This document shows, piece after piece, positions 42,880 to 54,193 of a DNA stretch of 64,000 nucleotides; the first letter of the stretch is position 1; each line of letters starts with the position of its first letter. The position numbers and the translations under genes are program-made. Origin of the DNA: Mantamonas sphyraenae (lineage: Eukaryota > CRuMs > Mantamonadidae); assembly GCA_026936335.1 (NCBI GenBank), contig JAPMXV010000033.1, positions 62,001 through 126,000 of the forward strand, given 5' to 3'. The notes beneath the pieces are model-generated. The model had not been told where the DNA came from and ran no database searches. It worked only from the letters and a program-made list of their open reading frames with translations.

Positions 42880-43598
42880 GGCCGATCTTCATCGCCTTCT
42901 TGGGGATGTTGAACGGAATGGCAGCGTTGTGGTACTTTGAACACCCTGCGCTGCGTGCGTGGTTTTCCTACGTCACCTTTTCCTTCCTGCTGGCATCGTG
43001 GGGGACAAAGACTCGAGCGGATTGGATTTTCCGGAAGCACCCGTCTCGAGGATCTCTCGCGCTCCACTCAATGGTCCTCATGACGCCGTGGCTGTTGTTC
43101 ATTGCCTTTGCCATGCTGGTCACTCGTGTGCTTCGCCACAGAGACGTGCCTGTGGTGTCAAAGGTCACCAACCAGTTGTACATTGGCGGCTGGCCAGAGA
43201 GCGGCAGACACGGCTCCTTTGATGCAGTCATCGATCTCACCATCGAATTGCCTCGTATGGTGTCGTGCAGGAAGTATCTGAATCCGCGTACATGGGATGC
43301 CACGCCCGTCAGTGCGGACAACTTGGACCTGGCCGTTGCCTTTGCCCGTGGCCTGGACAAGGACGAGACACTGCTTGTGCACTGTGCGTTTGGAATTGGA
43401 CGCTCGTGTTGTACACTGTGTGCCATTATGGTTGGCCTGGGGTTGGCCACCGACTGGCAGGATGCGTTTGATCAGATCAAGAAGCAACGACGTGTCGTCA
43501 AGCTCAACAGGCGCTTCCGACGCGCAATGGACGAGTGGCAGAAGCGCTGGTTTGAGCGCAACCCGCCCAAAGATGCAATCAAGCACAAAGACAAGTGA
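42876..43598 (+). CDS. Membrane-anchored dual-specificity phosphatase-like protein
   Basis: Single exon, 240 residues. Three N-terminal hydrophobic segments (about residues 3-21, 29-43 and 66-86) precede a compact DSP domain. That domain opens with VTNQLYIGGWPE, typical of the first strand of the fold. The P-loop HCAFGIGRS (nt ~43378-43405) has the catalytic Cys and Arg of the HCx5R(S/T) signature. An acidic residue in the WDATP loop may act as general acid. Similar architecture, small membrane anchor plus DSP, is known in bacterial and eukaryotic YnbD-like proteins. The substrate is unknown; phosphoinositides or phosphoproteins at a membrane are possible. The stop is 14 bp from the stop of the convergent giant gene. 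Confidence 0.85.
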   Translation: MRPIFIAFLGMLNGMAALWYFEHPALRAWFSYVTFSFLLASWGTKTRADWIFRKHPSRGSLALHSMVLMTPWLLFIAFAMLVTRVLRHRDVPVVSKVTNQLYIGGWPESGRHGSFDAVIDLTIELPRMVSCRKYLNPRTWDATPVSADNLDLAVAFARGLDKDETLLVHCAFGIGRSCCTLCAIMVGLGLATDWQDAFDQIKKQRRVVKLNRRFRRAMDEWQKRWFERNPPKDAIKHKDK

Positions 43599-43612
43599 TG
43601 AAAATGAGGTGT

Positions 43613-46600
43613 TTACATCCCTTTGCGCCAGTTCTCGAAATAGACCGAGCTTTCCTCGGAGAACAGCCAGTCAATGGCATCGTCTGCATCCATGTTGTTG
43701 ACCCGCAGCGCTTCCATGACCATGTCAACCGGCAGCTCCAGACTGAACCCTGTCATGAGGCTGCGTGCCATGGCTTCCAGCTCGTCTTCCATCAGCAGTG
43801 CCACGTCACTCGCCACCACCTGTGCTGTGCTTTGCCCCAACTCTCGTTGCATCTCCATCCCTTCCTCCGCAACCCCACCATACACCACATTGTCACTGCG
43901 CTCCATGGGGGCATGACCGCGAGGCGATTGCGCTGGCGATTGGGTATCGAGGACACGCGCATCCCCGTCCACAATCCCGTCAGCGTCTTCATCATCGACC
44001 CCAAACAACGCATATCTGCGTTCGCAATACACTCGCCACGACTGATCAATGGCCTCTGCATACTCTGTGCCGGGCACATTGAGCCTGTCTGCGGAAATGG
44101 CCAACTCCAAGCTGGGATCCATGGTCTTCCACAGGGTGCACACCATGGACACGAGGCGGTCGTACATCAGACGTTCGGTTGCGGCCACGCCTGTGTCACG
44201 CACGGCGTCAAACAGGGCCATGATCGATGCCACGTTGTCCTCCTCGGTCAGCTTGTGATGGAACGCAGACATGTCTGAACAGTGCACAAGCAGCAACGCC
44301 GATGCATCACGCACCTCTTGTTCCCTGTGCACGCCCAGCTGTTCAATCAAACGTTCCACCACGGCGCCTTGGTACATGAGGAGGGCCGACTGGGGCACCA
44401 GCAACACAAGCTGGCCCAGCGATTGCAACACCGAACGCAGCACCATGGTGTCCTCGCTACCACTCAGGGTCAACTCGGCCGCCTCCACATACTCTGGGGT
44501 GCACAGCGCACGCAAGTCCTTGTCCTGGTCGCTTGTGGCCTTGACCACATCCCACAACACCCGTCCCATGACATCCGCGCGTGGCTCACTCAACGCCACG
44601 CGACCCGAACTCACGTTGGCTCCGTGTGCACGACACCCGGCGACAAGCATGTCCACCTCACTCTTCCGCAGCGTCCAATCGTCAATGGAACGCGTCAACT
44701 CCAGCAACTCCTGCATGGCCATCCCTTCCTCATGCCCTCGTCCAACCTGACTGCACAACACCTGCAGCAAGCGCACACCCAGCGATTGTTGTTGGCCCTT
44801 CCCCGCGCCCGCTGCACCTTTCTTCTTCTCCTTGGCTCCAACCCGGCCATCCTCCACCTCCATCATGTGTCGCAACAGCTGCAAGGCGAGCAATACAACC
44901 GTGTACACAGGTGCGTTGTCGTCTTGCTGCACCATGCTGTGGTCCAGCCTCCAACGAGAGACAACCCCATCCTCCTCCGCATCCTCCTCCTCCTCCTCCT
45001 CCTGGCCATCATCCGCCACCATCACCTCTTCCACCGCACCCTCGCCTGCCCACACACCGGACGCGTTTGTTGTGCTCTCACACAGCCACGCGTCCAGCAT
45101 CTCCAGCAGGTACGGCACCATGCTGCTGCTGTGCACACACTCCAGCAGCCTGCGTCGTAGCATGCCCACCGTGCTGTCCACAACCACTTGTTGCGTCTCC
45201 ATGGCAATGGCTGGGTACAATTCCAAGTCTTGCAGGCCCTCAAAGTGTTTGCCCACAATCTCGCGCCCGTCGAAACTGTAGCTCAGAGTGCCCAGCGCTG
45301 CGTCGTAGGCCAGCTCCACCATGCTGCACTCCAGTGTCGTGCGCGTGTTGACACGAAACACACTTTCGCCGTTGTGCAGGCCGTGGCCCGTGTCCATCAG
45401 CAGTCCCCAGCTGCGCATGTCTTCACCCAACCGGATGCTGTCACACGTGCGCACTGCCACGCCGATGTACACGTTGCGTGCGTCAAACCCACCCTCGTCA
45501 TCTCCCGCTTCCCTGCCGGCTACGCCGCCGCCCAGCTGCACACACCATCGATCCATGCCGTGCAGTGGATACTTTCCGTACACAATCTTGTACGTGCCCC
45601 TGTGCGACACCAGCCTGTGCCCTCCGTCCACCAGCTCCTGCGTGCTGTTGTCCAGCGTCGATGCGTCAAACAGCGGTGCGTCGCCGAGCTGCAAATCGCT
45701 CAGCGTCCACGCGTATCCGCTGCCTCCCACCATTCCATAGTGTCCGTTGCCGCTGCTGTCGCTGACAAACTGGCCTCGCCCTTCCATCAGACGCAGCTGC
45801 AACGCCACATCGCTGCTGTCCACAAAGGGAGATCGTGCCATCTGTTGCACACGCAGCTGGTTGGCTGCCCCGTGCCACACACGCACACTGTGCACCCATC
45901 CCTCCATTGCGCACCCGTCCACGGTTTCCAAATCCATCATCTGCCGCTCCACCTCTTCCAGGGATTGGTGGAATTCGTGCGTGTCCATCTGTCGTTGCAA
46001 GCCGTCCGAATCCAACAGTTCCTGGCAAGCGGGCACATGCTGTTCCACAAACGCATCCCATTCTGCCTCCTCCATCGATGCCTGCTTCTCCCGCAGCTCC
46101 TCCGAGTCTGGCAGAATCTGCCGCGCCGCAAACACAATGTTCTTGCGTGGGTATCGGAATTGGTTCCAAGTGGCCACCTGCCGTGCCAACTGTTCGCTGG
46201 CAGACACCAGTCCATACATGTTCCCCTCCAGACTGCCCGACGTACTCGACGAAGCCGAGCTTCCCACGCTACTGCCTGCTCCGTCCATGTTCCCACCTGC
46301 ACGAGGTTGTTGCGGGTGAGAACCGCCTGCAAACGAGGATGTGGACGCGGAGAAGCCGCCTCTTGCGGCCATCGATTCGGTCATGATCAGATCTGCGTTG
46401 CCAAAGCCCTCATCCACCGCGTCGCCACAGAACATGACTCGATTGCATACGACAATGGAGCCGTGGAACATGCTGCTACCCAACACGTCCTCGCTCTCCA
46501 GCTGCACCACCAGCTGGCCCTCTGCATACAGTTGCATTGTGCGCTCGCCGTCGCAGGACAACACCACGTGCACCCACCGTCCAAACCACTTGTCCGGCCA

Positions 46601-49600
46601 TGCGCACGACGCCACTGCCTGCCCGTGAGTCTCTGCCGCACGGAACTCCCGCCGATCAGAGTGCACGCCAATCTGGACCTCGTGTCCCTGCAAACGCACA
46701 AACATCTCCTCCTCATCGCCGTTCAGCATACACACAAGGTACCTGGGCTGCAGAGAGGAGGACACGGAGGAGATGGAGGAAGGGTGAGCCAGTTTGACTC
46801 GCATCTCAAGCGCAAAGCTGTTTTGCAGGCCCATGGCCCATCCGTTGCCCAGCAGCATCACCGCATCCTTGGTCATGTTGAGACACAGGGAGCGGCTGTC
46901 TGCAGTTTGACACAAGATGCGCAGCACGTGTTCCTGCACTTCCGGCCATCCCGGGTGTGCGCGTGCCACGTCCACCAACACAGAGACGCCATTGAGCCGA
47001 TCCAACACACTCAGCGCATCTTCTGTGCCTCCCAGGTGCTGCAAAACAACCAACACGTCCACAATACACTGTCGGGCCAGGCTCTGGTTGCCCCTCAGCT
47101 TCTGGATCAGCTGCGCGTAGCCGTTGTAAGAAAACAGCTCCTCGCGCAGACGCGGATGTTGTTCCACACACGAACGCAACAGATCCAGTGTCACGCGCAA
47201 CACACGCGGGCTCGTGCTGAACAGAAGCCGCGTGGCAAAGTATGCCATCAGACGTGCATCGTGCACCTGTCGCACAAACTCCACAGCGTCGACGTCGCGC
47301 ACACTTGCCATCGTGTACAGGATATCCAACAACACCTCGGTGTCCTCGTGAAGTCGAGCCAGCGTCGTCAGCGTGTCCAACACACCCATCTCGATCACAT
47401 CCCGCATCAGTTGGCCCGTCTTTACCTGCACCACCAGACGGCACACGTTGCGCACCACAGTCGCGTTGAAGCGTCCTTCCATAAGATCCTCCAGCAGCGT
47501 GTTCAACAGACCCGCCATCCCCTGCACAATGTCCCGGTACTCCTTCCGCGTGCCTGCGTACCACAGCAGCAGCAACAACATTTCCATCATGGAATCCTCC
47601 TGCTCGCTGCGCAGCATTTGTGTCTCCACAAACGTGCGCCACATGTCTGTCAGCGCGTTGCCCTGCACCATGCACACGCACATCTGCAGCATCTTCTCCG
47701 CCTCGGCGTCCAGCTCCTCGTGCACAATCTGCTTCTCGGCCGTGCTCTCCACAAGCTCCACGTAGCAGCTGTAGAACAGCGCTGATGCCTGCACAAACAT
47801 CACCCTTCGTGCATATTCCTCGTCCGCCGCACCTGTTGTCAGAAAGCGCAATGCCCAGCTCAGGATCACCGATGCGCTGCCAATTTCGTAAAGTTGTGCC
47901 ACCGCAAGCTCCAGTTCCTCCATGAGCACGCTGCACGCACGTCCACGGTACACCAGTGCCCCAAAGCACCTGTTGGTGGCCATGTTCAGGGCGATTTCTC
48001 GCTCTTCGTGTTCCTCCAGAAACGCGAGTGAATCCAGCGCACTGCCTGCCTCCTCACCCTCCACCTCCTTGGCCAACTCCTCGTGCACCTTGTTCATCTG
48101 CGTGCGTATGCGCAGCGTCAGCGTGTCCGCTTTGTTCATGTACTCGCGCGACTTGTTCAGAAAGTGTTCCGCGTCCTGCCACGTGGTTTGCTTCCGGATG
48201 GCCTGCTGCTGGTACGTCCATCCCTTTCGATTGCACACACTGCGCAGTGTCAACAGATCTGTGATGTTGTTGTCTTCGTCCGCAGCACTCCCGCTGCCTG
48301 TCAGACGGTCCATGTTGTCCACGTTGATGCTACTGCTGCTGCTGCTGCTCGGATGGGCGTCACTGCTCCCGCCACTGACCATCCCTTGGCCTGACGGCAT
48401 GGCCCAGGTGTCACGTCGTCGCAATGCCCCTTCATGCATTTCTTCCTGCGAGTCAGCTACACTGGGTTCACCATCCAGACCCATCTCAGACAGATCGAGC
48501 CCAATCGACGTGGAACTGCCCGAGGCGTGCAACCCGGCCATCTCTTGCATGCCGTGTGCATACCCCGAAGTCATATCCTGCATCCCTGTGCCAGATACCA
48601 TCACTGCGCGCCGCTCACGATCCATGGGAGACCCCGATCCGCCTGTGGACGAGGAGGACGAGGAGGTCGACCCGGACGAACTGGTCGTGGTTTCCCCATC
48701 ATCACCTGTCGCCATCCACACCAGTGACTCGTCTGTGCCGCTGCGTGTCATCTGATCCCACGACTGCGGCGAGGTGCCCTCTTCGCTTTCGGCCATGCTG
48801 CTCAGGCTGTTCATGCTTGCGCTGTGGCGTGCAGACGACGGCGATGGTGCGAGCATGCTTCCCATCATGGCGCCACTGTCTCTGCCCACTGCTGCTGCGG
48901 CGCCTGTCAGGACGCCGTTGTTCATGCCAAAGTCAGGCTCGGTGCGAAGCGAGTCCCTGCGATGCGGCGTCGTCAGCAGCGGCGTGTGAAATCCGCTGCC
49001 TGCGCCGCTGTTGCGTCTGCTCTGGCTCAGCTGGCTCAAACTGCGGTCCAGCTTCCACACAGTGTTGTCTTCTTGCTCCTCTTGGCCCTCACTGTCCAGA
49101 TCCAAATCATGCTGCCTGCTGAGGCTTGCACTGAGGGCACTGCTGCCGTCGCCGTCGTCATGGTCCACGTCGGTGGACACCACATCGTCCCTGCTGCTGC
49201 TGTTGCGATTGGGCAGCACCGACACGTGCAATCTGCCCTGCTGTTGCAGTTGCGTGTGCAGATTGCGATGGTACTCGCGGTGTGAATCGATCACTGCTTT
49301 GTACTTGCGGTGCGCCCGGTGGAAGTATGCCATGCTCTTATCCTCGTCCGTTGTCTGCACGGCAAACAATGTGAGCGCCCAACCGTACCGAACCAACGAT
49401 TTGTAGTTGTCCGGACTGGCCGCGATGCAGCGCTCAAACTTGTCAAACGCCACGTGGAACAATCGTTCTGCGCTTGCGTCGTCGTTGGTCTGCTGCGCAC
49501 GCAACGTAAGCGACACCGCCAGGGCGTAGTCGATCAGGTTCATGTGCTTCACGCGTGCGTCGATGCGTTCGATGTCGCTTTCCAGAATGATTGTCGTCGT

Positions 49601-52600
49601 CGGCGACTCCATCACCAGTTCAGTCACGCTGTCTCGCAGGCGAATGTACATGATTTGCTCCAAGCGCTGCATGAGATTGGGCAAGTCCACACCCGTGCTC
49701 AAGTCAAACGTCTCTTCCTTCTCAAAGCTCAGCAGCGCCACGTGGTAAAAGTAGTTCTGCAGCATCGCCTTGACATCGAAGCACCAGAACCGTCGGGACT
49801 CCTCCTTCTTGGCTGCTCCCAGCAGGGTGTTGTAGAACGCAGCCACCACCCCGCGCAGCGGCTCCTCCATGGGCGTGCGGACCTCGTGCATCTTTTGCCG
49901 CATCAGAGTGCGCAACATATTCTTGCACACGCGAGACACCATCTCCGTCAACAGCAGCCTGCTTGCACGTTCGCTGTTTACCAGCTGCCGGATGAACCCC
50001 AGGTGGCGCACGTTGATGCCCTCTCTGTGCATCTCCTGGATGAGGATTGCGTTGTCGGGCATCTCATCGTCCCTCTGATCCAGCGATTCGGCAAACGCAG
50101 GGATGATGCGATCAAACAGCTCCCGTGTGGCGTCGTGCACATCTGTGTTCAGACGCACCGCCTCGGTGTTGTCCTGAAACAGAGACAGCGCATCCGACGA
50201 AAGCCGCACCTTGCGCCGCTTGACAAATTCGGGTCGAAGCAGCCTGTACAGGTGTTGGTTGTGGCCGTGCTGCTTCTTGTTTGGCAGCGGGTACTCGGGT
50301 GGGAATATGCGTGCGCCGTCCAGGACGTAAAAGCGTCCATCTTTGTCGCTACGATGACCCTCGATGTCTGCCGGCCCATGGATGTACACTCCCAACGAGG
50401 TGTGGCCTGCCAGACGCAGCTTGCGTGCCACAATCTCCCACTTGCGCACAAACTTGCTGTCGCTGGCCAGCACGCGTGCATCGTCGTCGCCTGCGTTGTC
50501 GCTTCCGTACACCAGCGTCTGGTGGCTGATGGGCATGATGGACGACGCCACCAGCCGAAAGCCCTTGTAGTCGACCAGTGCCATAAGGGGCACGTGCAGC
50601 TCGGGCACGTGGCACTGGTACACACTCATGATGCCCTTCAAATCGTGCCCGGCCGCCTTCATCGCAAACTCGTCCCCTGCATACATGCCCTCCTGGTCGT
50701 CCACAGCAAACTTGAACATGATGTTCTGTACAATGTACTTTTCGCCACCTGCGCGTCCGCCAATCGTAGTCGACCGCTTGATGGTCTTTCGCTGGTCAGG
50801 CAGGTACCGTTCGCTGATGATGATTTTGCCGTACAGCTGTGCCGCGTGCACAAAGTCGTACGCGTGGTTGGCCAGCTTCCAGTACTGGTCGATGTTGGCA
50901 TCCTCGTCGGCCTCCAGCTGCTCGGTCAGGCTCTGGAAACGAGCGTTCCAGTTTACCGAAAAGTGGTCGTGTGTCCCATGGATCCCCGAGCTGTCCACCA
51001 GCGCATGGCCCTGTTCGTCTTGGCTTCCATGCAGCGCAATCCCTTCACGGTAGAGGCTGCTGTTGGACGCCACTGAGCTCGTGGGCGACTCGGGACGCAA
51101 CCCACCGCCAGCAGGCCCTCCTGGCATCAGCAGACCCGCTCCACTTCCACCTCCACCTCCCGATGGCATGGGCATGTCCAGTGCCACGTCTTCTAAACTG
51201 CCTCCGGATTCCAGCGACTCCTGCCTTCGGATGCGATCCATACTTTGCCCTGTGACGAGGATGTTGACCAGACCTGCGCCATAGGCCGGCCCACCTGTGT
51301 TTTCGCCTCCGGCTGATGCGGTCGTTCCCCCTCCTTCCACATTGCCTGTCATCATCTCATCACGTGCCGCCTGCAACATCGTTGCATTTGCAGGCGATGC
51401 TGGGCCATAATTGTCTGTTGTGGTGTGGTGGGTGATGTCGTGGCTAGGTTGCCTCTCCTTGGACGACGTCGGCACCACCAGCGTCGACGATGTGTGGCTG
51501 TGTAGGTTACTATCGTCCAGTGTGCCGGTTGTGCTGGTGCTACTGCTACTGCCTGTGTTGACGTTGACGTTGACATTGACGTTGAGGTTGCTGGAAGGGT
51601 GCAACGGCGGCGTGACGGAATCTGCTTCGGCCACGAGACGCATCACCCGTTCGCGAAATTCCTTGTTCTGATGCGCAGGCACACGCATGGTGGGTCGCGG
51701 TGTGCTCATGTTGCCAAAGTTGGTGGGCACAGGGTAGCGCACAAGGCCCTTGCTCTTGTCCACAAACACAATGCTGCTGTACATGCTGTTGTTTGCCGTC
51801 GATTTGTGTATAAAGTCGCGTGTGGATCGCTTGCGTTGTGGCTTGGGCGTGGCCAGCGACGTCGATCCACCCACTCCTGCTTGCACGTCGCCCTCGTCCT
51901 CCTCCGCCTGACTCGTTGTTTCCAGCAAACTGCTGCGGTCCACACTGCTTGCCCCTTCGCCGCCACCCATGCTTGTCTCTTGTGTCCCATAGCCGGTTGC
52001 AGAGCTGCTGTTCACGTCCTCATTCTCGTCGTCCTCGTGCAGACCCGGCGTGCGAAGCGTCGTGGTGCTCGTCGTGCTGTACTCCATGTCAAACAGACTT
52101 GTGGCAGCGTTGTAATCACTCCTGCCCACGTGGCCGTCGCCCTGCGTAGACACCTCCTCGTGTGTCTTGCGCTCGTCCTCACTCTCTGCTCCGTCGCTGT
52201 CGTCGCTGTCCTGAAACACAGCCAGCGTCAGCGTGTAGTTTGACTTGCGCCGCTTCGGCGCTCCTGCCCCTTTCTTGCTCTCCGCAACGCTGCCACTATC
52301 GTCTTCAACACCCAATGTTTGCTGTATCAGACTCCCGCTGCGTCGACGATCACTGCTGGAGCCTGCGCGGCGTCTCATCGGTGAGCGGCCTCCCTGCCGG
52401 GTCGTATCTGCGTCTGTGGCCACGCAGTGGCAGCGGTGATTGTGCAGGGTGTCCCGTGTGAGTGTCCACATTGCACCGACGTTTGGTTGCGTGAGTTGGC
52501 CTCTGGGAAGCAACCGTGCAGGCGTCAGACGTACCTTGTTGGCCAGACAAGGCCAGCGCCCCCAAATGCGCTAGGTTAAAGCGAGATGCCAGCGCCCACA

Positions 52601-52991
52601 GACTTTGCCACTGTTCAAGAAGCACCACCGTCGTGCCAACATCGCCTGTGTACAAGTATCGCAGCAGCAGGGCAAAGTCTGCCGGTGTGATGTCTGGGTA
52701 AACGCGATGAACGCGAAACGAATCTTCCTCGGTGGCGCTGCCCAGCGAGGCGACTGTCCCTGTGCTTCCTTTGCCCATGGGTGAGGCTGTGGAAGAGCCA
52801 CCCGCACTGCTGCTCGACTCGGAGGCGTCTTCAAACATGGCGGGACAGCGAGGGCGCAGTACGAGTTGGTGGCCAAACATCACCTCCCTGTCCGCACCCA
52901 CCACGAAGCGCACATCGGCCCCGGTGTAGGAATTGATCCATGTGGCTAGTTCGGGGGACTTCCACGTCGCTGATGCTGATGTGGTTGTCAT
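43613..52991 (-). CDS. Giant BTB-CLU-LamG-like-SPRY-UBA protein
   Basis: Exons 52991-52535 and 52413-43613 (121-bp phase-1 intron) give ~3085 residues. The N-terminus is a BTB/POZ domain (GADVRFVVGADREVMFGHQ; VYPDITPADFALLLRYLYTG). After a Ser-rich linker comes a CLU central domain (~640-930; SLGVYIHGPADIEGHRSDKD, RFYVLDGARIFPPEYP), as in Clu/TIF31 that binds mRNAs for mitochondrial proteins. TPR-like helices follow (~1115-1200), then long Ser-rich and Armadillo-like helical parts. A concanavalin/LamG-like fold (~2027-2163, WVHVVLSCDGERTMQLYAEG), a SPRY domain (~2436-2560, RNVYIGVAVR) and a C-terminal UBA-like motif (ALRVNNMDADDAIDWLF) complete it. BTB and UBA suggest a ubiquitin link. If the splice is wrong, the CLU part could be a separate gene starting at 52378 or 52471. 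Confidence 0.82.
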
Positions 52992-53070
52992 CGACCTCCC
53001 CCCAAAATGACGTTTTGCTTTGGATCCTTTGGGGCGCAATCACTTCATTGCATTGGCATGCGAGGGTGTT

Positions 53071-54110
53071 TCATTCGGTGCTCTCCTTTTTCTCAGAGAA
53101 CGGATGGTAGTTCCACAGACGCAAGACGGTCAGTGACGAGGTCACCAGGTACGGCAGCATTGTGATCAGCACGACGTTGAGCGGGAACCGGCTTGCGTTG
53201 ACCGTCGCCGACGTGATGGTGTACACCAGCGAGACTGTGGGTGGTGTGGTTGCGGTGGAATGAGATGGGGCAATGAGCGTGCAAACGCGTGTCAGGAATC
53301 GGGGCCCGAAAACGGAACAAGGGCAACAACAACACCCCCGCAACTACGTACTCCAGAAGCACACGCCTGCCCAGAGGAGACCCAGCGGACGCATGTCATC
53401 CGCTCCAGACGTAAACATGGATATGAGAAGGGCATAGATGATGGTGTTGACGGCGCTGAGCATGGAGGGGACCATGTTCAGACGCATCTCCTGACCACCG
53501 GGCTGTGCAGGGTGCAGGTGTGGCATGAAGCGTGTGCGTTCGCCCGTAAGGAACCACATCGCAAGAGCCACAGGTTTGTTTTCGCGGAACGGTTCTGTGT
53601 GTGTACGTGTGTGGAGAATGTGGTGAGTGGAGGTGGGTCACCTCGGGAAGCCTCCGCGGCAGGCGGAAAGTGACATTGGTTTGCGACACAGCAGGTGCAG
53701 AGTGTCCCACCCATGTTCCGCTGTTGGATCGACACAATCGCACATGGGATGTGCGGAGTAGTGGAATAGGATGGGAGGGGGGGTGGGGGCGCTCGCAACG
53801 TACTCATGGTGGACTGAAAGGTTTCTGGGAGGAGGAAGCGAGCGGCAGTGAGGGAGGCAGCCAGCATAAAGACACAGAAGAGGAGGACAAAGAGCAAGTC
53901 ATAGGGACGACGATGGAAGGGCACACTACGGTATTCGGTGAGCACATCCTCCAGCTCCTCCTTGTCAACCTGCAGGTTCTCGGTCATGGCAGCCATGGCG
54001 TTGCGCACAGCCTGTTTGCGCACCACTCGTTCAAACGCTGCATCGGTGTTCTGCTTGCTTCCTCCACCGGACGACGACGCGTCCACACGCCTCCTGGTGG
54101 TTTCGGACAT
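53071..54110 (-). CDS. Unknown four-helix membrane protein
   Basis: Three exons, 54110-53804, 53594-53352 and 53234-53071, all phase 1, give 237 residues. The cytoplasmic N-terminus is basic and Ser-rich (MSETTRRRVDASSSGGG) followed by an amphipathic helix. Hydrophobic segments: YDLLFVLLFCVFMLAASLTA, MLSAVNTIIYALLISMF, LLWAGVCFWISLVYTITSA and NVVLITMLPYLVTSSLTVL. The C-terminus is short and charged (PFSEKKESTE). Exon joins are well supported because each acceptor is preceded by acacag or cccacag and the frame closes. I do not recognise the family. It is divergent from the DUF389 gene with only 83 bp between starts. Confidence 0.75.
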
Positions 54111-54193
54111 GGGTGGGTGGGTGGGTGGGTGTGGAATGAAAGGCAAATCGCAGTTGTGGCCCAGGGGTCGCAGCCAAGACAAACGCCCACCCG
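54111..54193. promoter_or_regulatory. 83-bp divergent promoter with a GGGT tandem repeat
   Basis: Five GGGT units in a row (54111-54130, plus strand) start right at the minus-strand ATG and match the canonical G-quadruplex pattern with one-base loops. The rest shows no TATA box. On the minus transcript the repeat is (ACCC)n in the 5' UTR just before the ATG. Regulatory function is inferred from position. Confidence 0.5.

Noticed and set aside
45188-47785. 865-residue plus-strand frame opposite the giant CLU gene (and another at 49310-51076)
   Set aside because: Composition is typical of antisense frames (His, Gln, Val), while the minus strand carries SPRY and LamG-like motifs.
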